A stretch of DNA of 64,000 nucleotides from Paramesorhizobium endophyticum (GCF_014640615.1 NZ_BMHH01000003.1:179823-243822), one strand, 5' to 3'. Shown: positions 1-10,179, numbered from the stretch's first letter. The notes: generated by a model from the sequence alone, not told the origin. Numbers and translations: made by a program.

Positions 1-1095
1 CAGCTTCTGGAAATGCCTGAAGACGAGGCGTTCGGAATCATCAAAGACCATACGATCGAAGCGATGATGACGATGATCCGCGCCGATCTCGACGCGCTCA
101 ATGTCAAGCATGACGTGTTCTATTCCGAGCGCTCGCTCCACACGGACAATGCCCGGGTGATTCGCTCGGCCATCAACGATCTGACGCTCAAGGGCCACAT
201 CTACAAGGGCAAGCTGCCGCCGCCGAAGGGGCAGGTGCCGGAGGATTGGGAAGACCGCGAGCAGACGCTGTTCCGTTCCACCGATGTCGGCGACGACATG
301 GACCGCCCGCTGATGAAGTCGGACGGGGGGTTCACCTATTTCGCCGCCGACGTCGCCTATTTCAAGGACAAGTACGACCGCGGCTTCAACGAGATGATCT
401 ATGTGCTGGGCGCGGATCATGGCGGTTATGTCAAGCGGATGGAAGCTTTGGCGCGGGCCGTCTCGGGCGGCGAGGCGAAGCTGACGGCGATTCTTTGCCA
501 GTTGGTGAGGCTCTTCCGCGCGGGCGAGCCGGTCAAGATGTCGAAGCGGTCGGGCGAGTTCGTCACGCTGCGCGAGGTGGTGGACGAGGTCGGGCGCGAT
601 CCCGTGCGCTTCATGATGCTCTACCGCAAGAATGACGCGCCGCTCGATTTCGACTTCGCCAAGGTGACGGAGCACTCCAAGGACAACCCGGTTTTCTACG
701 TGCAATACGCCTCCGCGCGTTGCCATTCGGTGTTCCGGCAGGCGAAAGAGGCGGGTTTTGCCGATCTGGATCGGAAAGCGCTGGGCAAGCACCTCGACAA
801 GCTCACCGACGAAAGCGAGATCGCGCTCGTCCGCAAGCTGGCGGAATATCCGCGCCTGATCGAGACGGCGGCGCAGCATCAGGAGCCGCACCGGCTGGCA
901 TTTTACCTCTATGATCTTGCAAGCGCATTCCATGCGCAGTGGAATAAAGGCACGGAAAATCCGGACTTACGTTTTATTAAGGTTAACGATCCAAACTTGT
1001 CGCTAGCCAGGCTAGGGCTGGTGCAGGTCGTTTCCGATGTCCTGGCGTCCGGATTGTCGATTATCGGCGCGGATGCCCCGACGGAAATGCGCTAA
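1..1095 (+). CDS. argS: Arginyl-tRNA synthetase, C-terminal part (cut by window start)
   Basis: Class I arginyl-tRNA synthetase, which charges tRNA-Arg in the cytoplasm. The reading frame is open from base 1, so the N-terminal part with the HIGH signature lies outside the window; about 364 residues remain. Visible are the ADHGGYVKR segment of the catalytic domain, the KMSK-type loop (VKMSKRSG, near 535–558) and the helical anticodon-binding DALR domain ending in PTEMR. No frameshift is seen. It is followed on the same strand by the SPOR-domain gene, an order known from Brucella and relatives. Confidence 0.96.
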   Translation, partial: QLLEMPEDEAFGIIKDHTIEAMMTMIRADLDALNVKHDVFYSERSLHTDNARVIRSAINDLTLKGHIYKGKLPPPKGQVPEDWEDREQTLFRSTDVGDDMDRPLMKSDGGFTYFAADVAYFKDKYDRGFNEMIYVLGADHGGYVKRMEALARAVSGGEAKLTAILCQLVRLFRAGEPVKMSKRSGEFVTLREVVDEVGRDPVRFMMLYRKNDAPLDFDFAKVTEHSKDNPVFYVQYASARCHSVFRQAKEAGFADLDRKALGKHLDKLTDESEIALVRKLAEYPRLIETAAQHQEPHRLAFYLYDLASAFHAQWNKGTENPDLRFIKVNDPNLSLARLGLVQVVSDVLASGLSIIGADAPTEMR

Positions 1096-1136
1096 GGCAG
1101 GATGTAATTCTCGAACATCCTGTTTCGAGTTTAGTT

Positions 1137-1181
1137 GCGTGATGTTCCCCGAAAAGGCGGCAGCTTTTTCGGGTCGTGCTC
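1137..1181. repeat. RIME-like 45-bp palindromic intergenic repeat
   Basis: An imperfect palindrome whose core CCCGAAAA…TTTTTCGGG can form a stem-loop, flanked by GCGTGATG and CGTGCTC. It belongs to the family also seen at 7271, 41066 and 56367, whose outer ends read GCATGATC…GATCATGC. It may also serve as the argS terminator, since the right arm carries a T run. Confidence 0.6.
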
Positions 1182-1287
1182 TAAAAAGCGTTGGAAATTA
1201 CTGTCACCATTTGCCCACAATGCGTTGGTAATCGCTATAGTGGGTGACGTCGGCGGGCGCCCCGTGTTATGAGTACAGGATAACGCC

Positions 1288-3693
1288 ATGACGGACAGCA
1301 ATTACAGAAACCGTGACTATGGGGGGCGCTCTTCGCAGGAAGACGATCCGCTGATGGAGTTGTCACGGATCATCGGCTTCGACGAACCGGTGAAAAACGC
1401 TGCTTCGCGGGAGGGGACGGACGATTTCTCCTTCGATCTGGAACAGGAACTGGTGGGCGCGGTCGAAGCTGAGCTTCACACCACCCCGCAAGCCAGCCAT
1501 TCCGATAGCCGGAACCATTACCAGCCCGCGGCGCGCCAGAGCTATCAGCCGGCGGCGCAGCATGGCTGGACGGTGCCGCGCCAGCTGGCGGGCCGGGACG
1601 AGGAAAAGCTCGATTTCTCCGCCTCGCTCGAGAACGAGCTGAACCTTTCGCTCGATGACGATGTCGAGCAGCCGGGGGATTTCTCCCTCGATGCGCCGTT
1701 CGAGCTAGCTCAGCAGGATGAGGATCTGACGATCTACCAGCCTGCCTTCGAGCCGGAAGAGGAGGCTGCGTCTGCTTATGTGGCTGCTCCCAATCTTGAA
1801 GACGAGCTGGAGATGATGCTCGCGAGCAGTGGCGGAGTTGCCGAACAGGCTCCCGCGCCGGCCTATGCGCAGGCGCCGCAATATGCGCCCGCCTATGCCG
1901 CGGCACAGGCCCAGCCTGTCTCGGAGCTGCGTTATCCTTTCCATTCACCGTCCCGCAGCTATGCCGCCCCGGCGCCGCAACCCGCCGAGCCTCGGTATCA
2001 GGAGCCGGCAGTGCAGGCGCAAGCCCATGGCTGGGATGGCGACGAGCCGCAGCTCGACGAGGATTTCTTCGGCGAGGACAATGGACAGTATGAGGCCGAG
2101 GCAGCTCCGGCAGCGCAGGCGGCGTCCTACGCAAATCATTCCAGCTACCGCTACACCGCGCCCGAGGCCGCCCCGCAGGTGGAGACCGTATCGGTCGCCG
2201 AGGCGCGGGTGGAGCCGACGGATGCGCTCGACCTGCCCGAGGTGGAGTATGAGCCCGGGCCGACTGCGAATCAGGGCCTGAGCGCGCTTGAAAGCGAATT
2301 CGCGGAAGTCTTCACCTCCATCGATGTGGATGAGCAAGCACCGCAGCAGCCCGAAGCCAAGGCGGAACGCGCCTTCGAGGAAATCTTCAACGATGTCTAC
2401 GGAGCCTATGGCGCGGCTAATGCTGCCCAAGCGGGCACGCAGGCTGCTTACGCGGCTGACGATTATGCCCCGCAGGCATCCGGCAATGCGGGCGATTATT
2501 ACAATCACTGGGCCAATTCCGGGCAGCAGGATTTCAGCTTCGACCAGCAATCGGCTGATGGTCTCGGCATTCCCCCCGCCGCCAATGAGAACCAGTCCGG
2601 CTGGGGACGGCGCGGCCTGGTGCTGGCTTCGGTCGCAGGCGCGGCGCTGCTGATCGGCGGGCTTGGCTATTACGGCCTTTCCTCCGGCGGCACCGGCGCG
2701 CCCGTCGTCATCGCAGCCGACAGCCAGCCCACCAAGGTCCAGCCGGAAAATCCCGGCGGCGCTCCGGTGCCGAACCAGGACAAGGCGGTCTATGACCGGG
2801 TTGCGGGAACCGCGCCCGAGGCGCCCGAGCAGAAGACCCTCATCAGCAGCGAGGAGAACCCCGTCGACATCGCCATGGCCGAGGACGATGACGGCAGCAT
2901 GGATGGCGACACGGCGGTCAACGATCGCGTCCAGCCTTCGGCGCTCGAAACCGTGACGACAAACAATTCCGGCGCGCAGCCAGCCTTCGCGCCGCGCCGC
3001 GTGCAGACGATGATCGTCAAGCCGGATGGCACCATCGTGCAGCAGGAAGCGGCCCCCGCCGCCCCGGCAGCCAGCGATGTGGCAGCGCCGAGGGCGCGTC
3101 CGGCGGGTACGGAAGTGGCGGCGCTGACCCCCACCGCCGCTCCCGCGAACGCCGCCGACAATGCCCCGGCGCAGACGGGCGCGATCCCGCCGCGCGAGGT
3201 CCAGACACGGCAAACACCGCCGCCGCCCGCCAATGCGGCGCAGGCTCCTGCCGCCCCGGCCCGCGTGGTGAAGACGCAGGCGATCACGCCGGAAAGCCCG
3301 GTCGCCAAGCCGAAGAACGTGCCGGTCGTGCCGTCGCGCCCCGCAGAGCAGCCGACGCGGATCGTCGGCGACGCGACGCAGGCCGGACAGGCCAGACCGA
3401 CGCAGGTCGCCTCGGCGGCAGGCGCCGCGGCCACCGCAACGGCAAGCGCCGGCGGCTACGCGATCCAGATCGCCTCGACGCCCTCGCCGGAAGACGCGAA
3501 GAAGAGCTATGCCAACCTGTCCCGGCGCTATGGCAATGTCATCGGCGGCCGCGGCGTGGATATCCGCCGCGCCGACGTGCCGGGCAAGGGCACCTTCTAC
3601 CGCGTCCGCATCAATGCCGGTTCGAAGAGCGAGGCCATCGATCTTTGCACCAAGTACAAGGCCGCAGGCGGTAGCTGCTTCGTGACGCAGTAG
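1288..3693 (+). CDS. SPOR-domain cell-envelope protein
   Basis: An 801-residue protein with a long acidic, Ala/Pro/Gln-rich cytoplasmic region (residues 1 to about 440), one transmembrane helix (LVLASVAGAALLIGGLGYYG, about 450–470), a Pro/Ala-rich periplasmic linker, and a C-terminal SPOR domain (GGYAIQIAS to CFVTQ, last 80 residues). SPOR domains bind denuded septal peptidoglycan, so a cell-division or envelope role is inferred. ATG is preceded by AGGATAACGCC. The position between argS and nagZ matches related genomes, and nagZ just downstream also acts on peptidoglycan. The low-complexity N-terminal half is not recognisable as any enzyme. Confidence 0.9.
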   Translation: MTDSNYRNRDYGGRSSQEDDPLMELSRIIGFDEPVKNAASREGTDDFSFDLEQELVGAVEAELHTTPQASHSDSRNHYQPAARQSYQPAAQHGWTVPRQLAGRDEEKLDFSASLENELNLSLDDDVEQPGDFSLDAPFELAQQDEDLTIYQPAFEPEEEAASAYVAAPNLEDELEMMLASSGGVAEQAPAPAYAQAPQYAPAYAAAQAQPVSELRYPFHSPSRSYAAPAPQPAEPRYQEPAVQAQAHGWDGDEPQLDEDFFGEDNGQYEAEAAPAAQAASYANHSSYRYTAPEAAPQVETVSVAEARVEPTDALDLPEVEYEPGPTANQGLSALESEFAEVFTSIDVDEQAPQQPEAKAERAFEEIFNDVYGAYGAANAAQAGTQAAYAADDYAPQASGNAGDYYNHWANSGQQDFSFDQQSADGLGIPPAANENQSGWGRRGLVLASVAGAALLIGGLGYYGLSSGGTGAPVVIAADSQPTKVQPENPGGAPVPNQDKAVYDRVAGTAPEAPEQKTLISSEENPVDIAMAEDDDGSMDGDTAVNDRVQPSALETVTTNNSGAQPAFAPRRVQTMIVKPDGTIVQQEAAPAAPAASDVAAPRARPAGTEVAALTPTAAPANAADNAPAQTGAIPPREVQTRQTPPPPANAAQAPAAPARVVKTQAITPESPVAKPKNVPVVPSRPAEQPTRIVGDATQAGQARPTQVASAAGAAATATASAGGYAIQIASTPSPEDAKKSYANLSRRYGNVIGGRGVDIRRADVPGKGTFYRVRINAGSKSEAIDLCTKYKAAGGSCFVTQ

Positions 3694-3702
3694 GGTTCAG
3701 AC

Positions 3703-3845
3703 TCTCCCTCCCCCTTGCGGGGAGGGTGGCCCGAAGGGTCGGGTGGGGGTGGTGACGTTTGCGTTAGGGTCTTCGAAGCAAGCGCAAACGTCACCACCCC
3801 CATCCGCCCGCTGACGCGGGCACCTTCCCCGCAAGGGGGAAGGAG
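3703..3845. repeat. Palindromic repeat element between the SPOR gene and nagZ
   Basis: A 143-bp inverted repeat. The outer arms are rich in CTCCCTCCCCCTTGCGGGG and its complement; the inner arms read GTGGTGACGTTTGCG and CGCAAACGTCACCAC. It fills most of the intergenic gap. The Pro/Arg-rich translation of such elements resembles the one seen inside hmuU. Confidence 0.75.
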
Positions 3846-3903
3846 GGTGCGAGTCCTCGCGCTGTCGGTCCAATTAAAATAATGCGCCAGGTAAAACCAA
3901 CCC

Positions 3904-4923
3904 ATGACCCACTCCAAAGCACTCATCGCAGGCGTGTCCGGCACCAGCCTGACGGCGGATGAAATTGCCCTTATCCGCGATGAGCGGCCTTGGGGCTTCA
4001 TCCTCTTCGCCCGCAATATCGGCGAGGCGAATCAGGTTTCGGACCTCACCGCCCATCTGCGCGAGCTGACAGGCAGGCCGAACACACCAGTCTTCATCGA
4101 TCAGGAAGGCGGGCGCGTGCAGCGGCTTCGCCCGCCGCTTGCGCCAAATTATCCGCCCGCCGCGGAACTGGGCGAAATCTATCGCCGCGACCAGGAAGCC
4201 GGATTGCGCGCGGCGTGGCTGATGTCGCGGCTCCATGCTTTCGATCTCATGCGGCTCGGCATAAACGCCGATTGCCTGCCGGTGCTCGACGTGCCGGTGG
4301 AGGGCGCGCATGACGTGATCGGTCACCGCGCCTATGCCAAGGACCCGCACATCGTCGCCGCCTTGGGGCGTGCCGCCGCCGAGGGGCTACTTTCCGGTGG
4401 TGTTCTGCCCGTCATGAAGCACATTCCCGGCCACGGCCGCGCCTTTGCCGACACGCATAAGGAACTGGCGAAGGTCGATGTGCCGCTCTGCGATCTGGAA
4501 GAGCGCGACTTCTTCCCGTTCAAGGCGCTGGCGGACCTGCCGATGGCAATGACGGCCCATGTCATCTACACGGCGATCGACCCGGCTCATCCGGCGACGC
4601 TCTCTCCCACCGTCGTCGGGACGATCATAAGGGACTTCATCGGCTTTGACGGGCTCGTCATGAGCGATGACATCTCCATGAAGGCGCTTTCTGGGGATTT
4701 CGGGGATTTGACAGACGCAATCTTTGCCGCCGGTTGTGATGTTGTGCTTCATTGCAACGGCGTGATGGAGGAGTTATCCAAGGTGGCGGCGCGCGCGCGC
4801 GTCCTAGGCGGCAAGGCGAAGCAGCGGGCGGACATCGCCGAAATCTTCGCCGGTGAGCCCGATTTGTCGGACGAGGCGGAATTGCGCTTGGAGTTTCAGG
4901 GCTTCTTTCAGGCGGTAGCGTAA
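3904..4923 (+). CDS. nagZ: Beta-N-acetylhexosaminidase NagZ
   Basis: Family 3 glycoside hydrolase (339 residues, normal for the cytoplasmic enzyme) that removes N-acetylglucosamine from muropeptides during peptidoglycan recycling. Visible family features are DQEGGRVQRL near residue 62, the KHIPGHG motif with the following DTHKE segment that carries the His/Asp general acid–base dyad, and DGLVMSDDISM, which holds the catalytic nucleophile Asp. There is no signal peptide, fitting a cytoplasmic location. Stop and scpA start are 15 bases apart, so nagZ, scpA and scpB are probably co-transcribed. Confidence 0.95.
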   Translation: MTHSKALIAGVSGTSLTADEIALIRDERPWGFILFARNIGEANQVSDLTAHLRELTGRPNTPVFIDQEGGRVQRLRPPLAPNYPPAAELGEIYRRDQEAGLRAAWLMSRLHAFDLMRLGINADCLPVLDVPVEGAHDVIGHRAYAKDPHIVAALGRAAAEGLLSGGVLPVMKHIPGHGRAFADTHKELAKVDVPLCDLEERDFFPFKALADLPMAMTAHVIYTAIDPAHPATLSPTVVGTIIRDFIGFDGLVMSDDISMKALSGDFGDLTDAIFAAGCDVVLHCNGVMEELSKVAARARVLGGKAKQRADIAEIFAGEPDLSDEAELRLEFQGFFQAVA

Positions 4924-4938
4924 AAAGGATAGTCGGGT

Positions 4939-5793
4939 TTGGCAGCGGGCGCGAAAGCGACAGGCACGGGTGATGCGGCGGGGTCTATGGAGGCGCTGTG
5001 GCAGACCGATGCCGAGCGCGCCGAAAGCGAGCCGGCGCTTCTCATCGACGTGCAGGGCTTCGAAGGCCCGCTTGACCTGCTGCTTCATCTGGCGCGCAGC
5101 CAGCGCGTCGACATGGCGCGCATCTCCGTGCTGGCGCTGGCGGAGCAATATCTGATCTTTATCGATGAGGCGCGCGAACTGCGGCTGGAACTGGCCGCCG
5201 ATTATCTCGTGATGGCGGCGTGGCTGGCCTATCTCAAGTCCAAGCTGCTGATCCCCAAGACACCCGGCGACGAAGGCGAGAGCGGCGAGGAACTGGCGGC
5301 GGTGCTGCAATTCCGCCTGAAGCGCCTCGAAGCCATGCGCGACGCCGCGGTGAAGCTCGTAAACCGCAACCGGTTGGGGCGTGACGTGTTCGCGCGCGGC
5401 ATGCCGGAAATGGTGGTGGTGGAAAAGAAGCACCAGTTCTCCGCCACGCTCTACGACCTCCTGACGGCCTATGCCACACAGCGCCAGCGGCAGGTGGTGA
5501 GCCGCGTCGAGATTGCCCAGCGCAGCGTCTGGTCGCTCAAGGAGGCGCGCACCGTCCTGACGCGGATGATGGGCCGGATCAGCGACTGGACGGCCCTCGA
5601 CCAATTCCTGATCGCCTATATTCCAAGCCCGCGCGAGCGGGCGACGGCGCTTGCCAGCTCCTTCGCCGCCAGCCTGGAGCTGGTGCGCGAGGGCAAGATC
5701 GAAATCCGCCAGGAATCCCCGTTCAAGCCGCTTTACATGCGCAAGAAGCCGGGCTCTTCTTTCGACGATGAAGAGGAGGCAGGCGATGTCTGA
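4939..5793 (+). CDS. scpA: Segregation and condensation protein A
   Basis: The kleisin subunit of the SMC–ScpAB complex, which compacts and segregates the chromosome (284 residues). The N-terminal kleisin signature is seen as FEGPLDLLLHLARSQRVDM, and the C-terminal winged-helix region ends in FKPLYMRKK. The TTG start is chosen because AAAAGGAT lies about ten bases upstream; an in-frame ATG at 4987 (MEALWQ) is the alternative and has no good ribosome binding site. The 3' end overlaps scpB by eight bases. Confidence 0.92.
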   Translation: MAAGAKATGTGDAAGSMEALWQTDAERAESEPALLIDVQGFEGPLDLLLHLARSQRVDMARISVLALAEQYLIFIDEARELRLELAADYLVMAAWLAYLKSKLLIPKTPGDEGESGEELAAVLQFRLKRLEAMRDAAVKLVNRNRLGRDVFARGMPEMVVVEKKHQFSATLYDLLTAYATQRQRQVVSRVEIAQRSVWSLKEARTVLTRMMGRISDWTALDQFLIAYIPSPRERATALASSFAASLELVREGKIEIRQESPFKPLYMRKKPGSSFDDEEEAGDV

Positions 5794-6514
5794 AAAGGGC
5801 AGGGCGCAGATCATGACCTTGCCGGGCCTGGATACGGACGCGGCTGACGACACGATGGCGCGGCTGGCGCTGCGCGAAGCCGTGCGCATGGTCGAGGCGC
5901 TGATCTTTGCTTCCACCGATCCGGTGACGGAGCGGGCGCTGATCGAGCGTCTGCCGTCGAACATTGACCTTTCCAAGGTGCTGAGGGCGCTTCAGTCGGA
6001 TTATCAGCGGCGCGGCGTCAATCTGGTGCGCGTGGGCGATGCGTGGGCGTTCCGCACCGCGCCGGACCTCGCCTTCCTCATGAACCGCGAGGCGGTGCAG
6101 CAGAAGAAGCTGTCGCGCGCGGCGCTGGAAGTGCTCGCCATCATCGCCTATCACCAGCCGGTGACGCGGGCGGAACTGGAGGATATCAGGGGCGTCGAGA
6201 CATCGAAGGGTACGCTTGACGTGCTCATGGAGACGGGCTGGGTCAAGATGCGCGGCCGCCGCCGTGTGCCGGGCCGCCCGGTGACCTACGGCACGACTGA
6301 AAGCTTCCTCGACCATTTCGGCCTGCCCGACATCCGTGACCTGCCGGGCATGGAGGAACTGCGCGGGGCAGGGCTGCTCTCCGCCCGCATGCCGTCGCAA
6401 TTCTCCATCCCCACGCCGTCGGTCGACCCGGATGAACTGACCGACGATGAGGAGCCGCTTAGGGATATCGACCTGGAGGAACTGGGGCTGTTGCCGCCGA
6501 AGGCGGAGGATTAG
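5786..6514 (+). CDS. scpB: Segregation and condensation protein B
   Basis: Tandem winged-helix partner of ScpA in the SMC condensin complex (242 residues). Recognisable segments include ALIFASTDPV, LEVLAIIAYHQPVTRAELEDI and GRPVTYGTT. The start at 5786 sits inside the end of scpA, with an AAGAGGAGG ribosome binding site at 5771–5779, indicating translational coupling. The C-terminus is acidic (about 35 residues), as in related rhizobial proteins. Confidence 0.94.
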   Translation: MSEKGRAQIMTLPGLDTDAADDTMARLALREAVRMVEALIFASTDPVTERALIERLPSNIDLSKVLRALQSDYQRRGVNLVRVGDAWAFRTAPDLAFLMNREAVQQKKLSRAALEVLAIIAYHQPVTRAELEDIRGVETSKGTLDVLMETGWVKMRGRRRVPGRPVTYGTTESFLDHFGLPDIRDLPGMEELRGAGLLSARMPSQFSIPTPSVDPDELTDDEEPLRDIDLEELGLLPPKAED

Positions 6515-6650
6515 ATAATTCACTTTTAACGGAAACGTTTAACGGAAACGCCGAGAAGGGGTATGCCCACGATTCTATCAGGGCATCGACCACTTAGGTA
6601 TTTCGCTCTTTGCTGAAAACGCCCAGCATGTCTCATCCGATTTAGCGCAG

Positions 6651-6801
6651 CGCCAAGTGCCCCCTCACCGTCCGCTTCGCGTCCACCTCTCCCCCACTTC
6701 GTAGGGGAGAGGAACGCCAAGACCGGATAACTTGGCGCACCTCGCCCCCGCTTTGCGGGGGAGAGGTGGCCGCGAAGCGGACGGTGAGGGGGTACTTGGC
6801 G
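6651..6801. repeat. 150-bp palindromic repeat in the scpB–tatA gap
   Basis: Near-perfect inverted repeat. The left arm starts CGCCAAGTGCCCCCTCACCG and the right arm ends in the complementary sequence; further inside, both arms carry a second hairpin of the CTCTCCCCC…GGGGGAGAGG type. The gap from 6515 to 7024 holds this element and no gene that I can support. The tatA promoter probably lies between 6802 and 7010. Confidence 0.85.
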
Positions 6802-7024
6802 ATTCCATCAAAGAAAGAAACACACATCGAGGCATCATGTTTGCGGGCAAGCCGCTTGAGCGATTTGTCAAATTAATTCTGACAAACTTCGGTGTCATAA
6901 ATCAACGTAACACGCGGCAAAATCGCCATTGTGATGATCTCACGGTATGGTTCTGTTTGAAACATGCCGAGAAAACGCTTACATCAATCGCGGATCGTGA
7001 TCCGGGGTAACCAAGAGGAAAGTT

Positions 7025-7258
7025 ATGGGCAGTTTTTCAATCTGGCACTGGCTGATCGTGCTTGCCGTCGTGCTTCTGCTGTTCGGCCGTGGCAAGATAC
7101 CCGAGCTGATGGGCGACGTGGCCAAGGGAATCAAGAATTTCAAGCAGGGCATGTCGGACAACGATGAGACCGATACTGCCGATGCGGCCAGGACCATCGA
7201 CAACAATCCCGATGCGCCGGTTTCTTCCGTAAACGCGAAGAAGACCTCAAAATCCTGA
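7025..7258 (+). CDS. tatA: Sec-independent protein translocase TatA
   Basis: A 77-residue inner-membrane protein that forms the pore-like oligomer of the twin-arginine export system. It has the typical layout: an N-terminal transmembrane helix ([17 protein letters not shown]), the [21 protein letters not shown] hinge and amphipathic helix, and a short charged tail. An AGAGGAAAG ribosome binding site precedes the ATG. It heads the tatABC operon. Confidence 0.96.
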   Translation: MGSFSIWHWLIVLAVVLLLFGRGKIPELMGDVAKGIKNFKQGMSDNDETDTADAARTIDNNPDAPVSSVNAKKTSKS

Positions 7259-7270
7259 GGGTGTTCAACT

Positions 7271-7313
7271 GCATGATCTTTGCCTGGAAGTCTGCGACTT
7301 CTGGGGATCATGC
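7271..7313. repeat. RIME-like palindromic repeat between tatA and tatB
   Basis: Starts GCATGATC and ends GATCATGC, with inner arms GGAAGTC and GACTTC around a short loop. Same family as the elements at 1137, 41066 and 56367. It lies inside the tatABC operon, so it could act on mRNA processing or stability; that role is inference. Confidence 0.65.
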
Positions 7314-7360
7314 TTTAATTCCCGTGCGCCTTTCAGGTTCGCGCGGGCAGGGACGGTATC

Positions 7361-7999
7361 ATGCTTGACGTCGGTTGGTCCGAAATCCTGGTGATCATGA
7401 TCGTCATCATCGTGGTCGTCGGGCCGAAGGACTTGCCCAAGATGCTGCGGGCCTTCGGCAAGGCGACGGCGCGGATGCGCAGCACGGCGGACCAGTTCCG
7501 CCGCCAGTTCGATGAAGCCTTGCGAGAGGCCGAGCTCGAGGACGTGAAGAACGTCGTCGAGGATGCGCGCCGCCTCGATCCGCGCACCGACATAAAGAAG
7601 ATGTTCGATCCGATCCGCTCCGCCGGGGAGGAGTTGCGCCAGAGCCTGCATGGGCCGGTCACTGAGACGACTCCGGCGCAGGATATCGTCACGCTTGTTC
7701 CGCCCCCGCCGCCCGAGCCGATCACCTCCGCACCGGCGCCCGCCCCGGTGGAAGCTGCGCCTGCCGTAGCCGCAAATACGCCTGTTGCGGCGCCCCCCGC
7801 CGTTACGTCAACCGTACCGGCCGGTACGCCCAGCGTGGAGCCGGCTGCGACGAAAAAGCCCGTGCGGGCGGCGCGGAAGACGGCGGCTCCCAGGGCCGCG
7901 ACTTCTTCTGCCAGGAAGACCGCTGAACCCGCCTCCAAGCCTGCCAAACCCCGCACGGCCAGAACGCCAAAGGCCAAAGCAGACGAGACAAAAGCGTGA
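7361..7999 (+). CDS. tatB: Sec-independent protein translocase TatB
   Basis: A 212-residue Tat receptor-complex subunit. The N-terminal helix LDVGWSEILVIMIVIIVVVGPKDLP contains the Glu and Pro typical of TatB, followed by an amphipathic helix rich in Arg. The last 90 residues are Ala/Pro/Lys-rich low complexity, as in other rhizobial TatB proteins. It overlaps tatC by four bases. Confidence 0.95.
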   Translation: MLDVGWSEILVIMIVIIVVVGPKDLPKMLRAFGKATARMRSTADQFRRQFDEALREAELEDVKNVVEDARRLDPRTDIKKMFDPIRSAGEELRQSLHGPVTETTPAQDIVTLVPPPPPEPITSAPAPAPVEAAPAVAANTPVAAPPAVTSTVPAGTPSVEPAATKKPVRAARKTAAPRAATSSARKTAEPASKPAKPRTARTPKAKADETKA

Positions 8000-8823
8000 C
8001 CCGGGTAGACGACGAAATCGAACAAAGCGCCGCGCCGCTGCTGGAGCATCTGATTGAATTGCGCCGCCGGTTGATCTGGGCGATCCTGGCGTTCTTCCTG
8101 GCGTTCATCCTGTGCTTCTCCCTCGCGAAACATCTGTTTAACCTGCTGGTGCTGCCCTACCAATGGGCGATCGCCTGGGCGGGCATGGACGCCTCCAAGG
8201 CCGAGCTCATCTATACCGCGCCGCAGGAATTTTTCTTCACGCAGGTCAAGGTGGCGATGTTCGGCGGCGTCGTGCTCGCCTTCCCTGTCATCGCCTCGCA
8301 AATCTATAAATTCGTCGCGCCCGGCCTTTACCGGCATGAGCGCGCGGCCTTCCTGCCGTTCCTGATTGCTTCTCCAGTCCTGTTCCTGATGGGCGGTGCG
8401 CTCGTCTATTTCTTCTTCACGCCGATGGTGATGTGGTTCTTCCTCGCCATGCAGCAGACGGGCGGGAACGGCGAGGTGCAGATTTCGCTGCTTCCCAAGG
8501 TGTCCGAATATCTCAGCCTCATCATGACGCTGATCTTCGCCTTCGGCCTAGTGTTTCAGCTTCCGGTCGTCACCTCGCTGCTGGCGCGGGCAGGGCTCGT
8601 CAGCGCGCAGGCGCTGAGGGACAAGCGCAAATATGCCATCGTCATCGCCTTTGTCGTCGCGGCGGTGCTGACGCCGCCAGACCCGGCGAGCCAGATCGGC
8701 CTTGCCTTGCCGACCATCCTTCTCTACGAGATTTCCATCTGGATGGCGCGATTGATCGAGCGGAAGCGCGAAGCCGAAGCCGGGAAGCAGGACTCGGATA
8801 ATCTTCCTTCCGTAAACGATTGA
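7996..8823 (+). CDS. tatC: Sec-independent protein translocase TatC
   Basis: A 275-residue polytopic inner-membrane protein with six predicted transmembrane helices that binds the twin-arginine signal. Recognisable are LLEHLIELRRRLIWA at the N-terminus and FGLVFQLPVV in the middle. The GTG start lies within the last codons of tatB (GTGA overlap), so the two are translationally coupled. Confidence 0.96.
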   Translation: MTRVDDEIEQSAAPLLEHLIELRRRLIWAILAFFLAFILCFSLAKHLFNLLVLPYQWAIAWAGMDASKAELIYTAPQEFFFTQVKVAMFGGVVLAFPVIASQIYKFVAPGLYRHERAAFLPFLIASPVLFLMGGALVYFFFTPMVMWFFLAMQQTGGNGEVQISLLPKVSEYLSLIMTLIFAFGLVFQLPVVTSLLARAGLVSAQALRDKRKYAIVIAFVVAAVLTPPDPASQIGLALPTILLYEISIWMARLIERKREAEAGKQDSDNLPSVND

Positions 8824-8898
8824 TTGGCTTTCCCAAGACTCCGGGATGCTGGTTCCGCCAGCATCCGCCTGTTCAATTCATTTTCATGGCCATTCCCA

Positions 8899-10179
8899 AT
8901 GCTCGATATCAAATGGATACGCGAAAACCCTGAGGCACTGGACAAGGCGCTTGCCAAGCGCGGGGCAGCGCCGCTCTCCGCTGATCTGATCGCGCTCGAC
9001 GAGAAGCGGCGCCAGCATGTCGGCAAGGTGCAGGAGGCGCAGGAGCGCCGCAATTCCGCATCCAAGGAAATCGGCAAGGCGATGGCGCAAAAGGACAGCG
9101 CCACGGCGGAGAAGCTGAAGACCGAGGTCGCCGAGCTGAAAGGCTGGCTGCAACTGGCCGAGGAAGAGGAACGCCGCCTCGACAAGGAACTTAACGACGC
9201 GCTCGCGGTCATCCCGAATATGCCGCTTGAGGATGTGCCTGTCGGCAAGGACGAGACCGACAATGTCGAGATTCGCCGCGTCGGCAATATCCGCAACTTT
9301 GCCTTCTCGCCGAAAGAGCATTTCGAGATCGGCGAGGCGCTCGGCTTCATGGATTTCGAGCGCGCCGCCAAGCTCTCGGGCAGCCGCTTCACGGTTCTGA
9401 AAAGCCAACTTGCAAGGCTCGAACGCGCGCTCGGCCAGTTCATGCTCGACCTGCATACGACCGAGCATGGCTATACGGAAGTGAGCCCGCCGATTCTCGT
9501 CAACGACGCGACCATGTACGGCACTGGGCAATTGCCGAAATTCACGGAAGATTCGTTCCGCACCACCGATGGGCGCTGGCTCATTCCTACCGCCGAGGTG
9601 CCGCTCACCAATCTGGTGCGTGAGGAAATCCTCGATGTGAAGGAATTGCCGATCCGCATGACGGCGCTGACGCCGTGCTTCCGCTCGGAGGCGGGGTCGG
9701 CGGGACGTGATACGCGCGGCATGCTGCGCCAGCATCAGTTCTGGAAGGTGGAGATGGTGTCGATCACCGATGCCGATAGCTCCCTGGCCGAACTCGAGCG
9801 CATGACCGCTTGCGCCGAGGAAGTGTTGAAGCGCCTTGGCCTGCCGTTCCGCACCGTCGTGCTCTGCACCGGCGACATGGGCTTCGGCGCGCGCAAGACC
9901 TATGACATCGAGGTCTGGCTGCCGGGACAGAAGGCCTATCGCGAGATTTCCAGCTGCTCGGTCTGCGGTGACTTCCAGGGCCGGCGCATGAACGCGCGCT
10001 ACCGGCCCGAGGGTGAGAAGGCGACCCGCTTCGTCCATACGCTCAACGGCTCGGGCGTGGCGGTCGGCCGGGCGCTCATTGCGGTTCTCGAGAACTATCA
10101 GGAAGCCGATGGCAGCGTGACGGTTCCCGAGGCGCTTATCCCCTATATGGGCGGCTTAACGAGGATTTTAGCCGCATGA
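8899..10179 (+). CDS. serS: Seryl-tRNA synthetase
   Basis: Class II synthetase (426 residues) that charges tRNA-Ser and tRNA-Sec. The N-terminal coiled-coil arm spans about residues 30–105. Catalytic-domain motif 2 ([24 protein letters not shown]) and motif 3 ([19 protein letters not shown]) are intact. The start is placed at the ATG giving [10 protein letters not shown], the usual N-terminus, although the reading frame is open further upstream; the ribosome binding site is weak. Confidence 0.95.
   Translation: MLDIKWIRENPEALDKALAKRGAAPLSADLIALDEKRRQHVGKVQEAQERRNSASKEIGKAMAQKDSATAEKLKTEVAELKGWLQLAEEEERRLDKELNDALAVIPNMPLEDVPVGKDETDNVEIRRVGNIRNFAFSPKEHFEIGEALGFMDFERAAKLSGSRFTVLKSQLARLERALGQFMLDLHTTEHGYTEVSPPILVNDATMYGTGQLPKFTEDSFRTTDGRWLIPTAEVPLTNLVREEILDVKELPIRMTALTPCFRSEAGSAGRDTRGMLRQHQFWKVEMVSITDADSSLAELERMTACAEEVLKRLGLPFRTVVLCTGDMGFGARKTYDIEVWLPGQKAYREISSCSVCGDFQGRRMNARYRPEGEKATRFVHTLNGSGVAVGRALIAVLENYQEADGSVTVPEALIPYMGGLTRILAA

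Noticed and set aside
1945-3213. A 422-codon open frame on the minus strand inside the SPOR gene
   Set aside because: It is antisense to a clearly coding GC-rich gene, has low-complexity Arg/Gly-rich sequence and no ribosome binding site.
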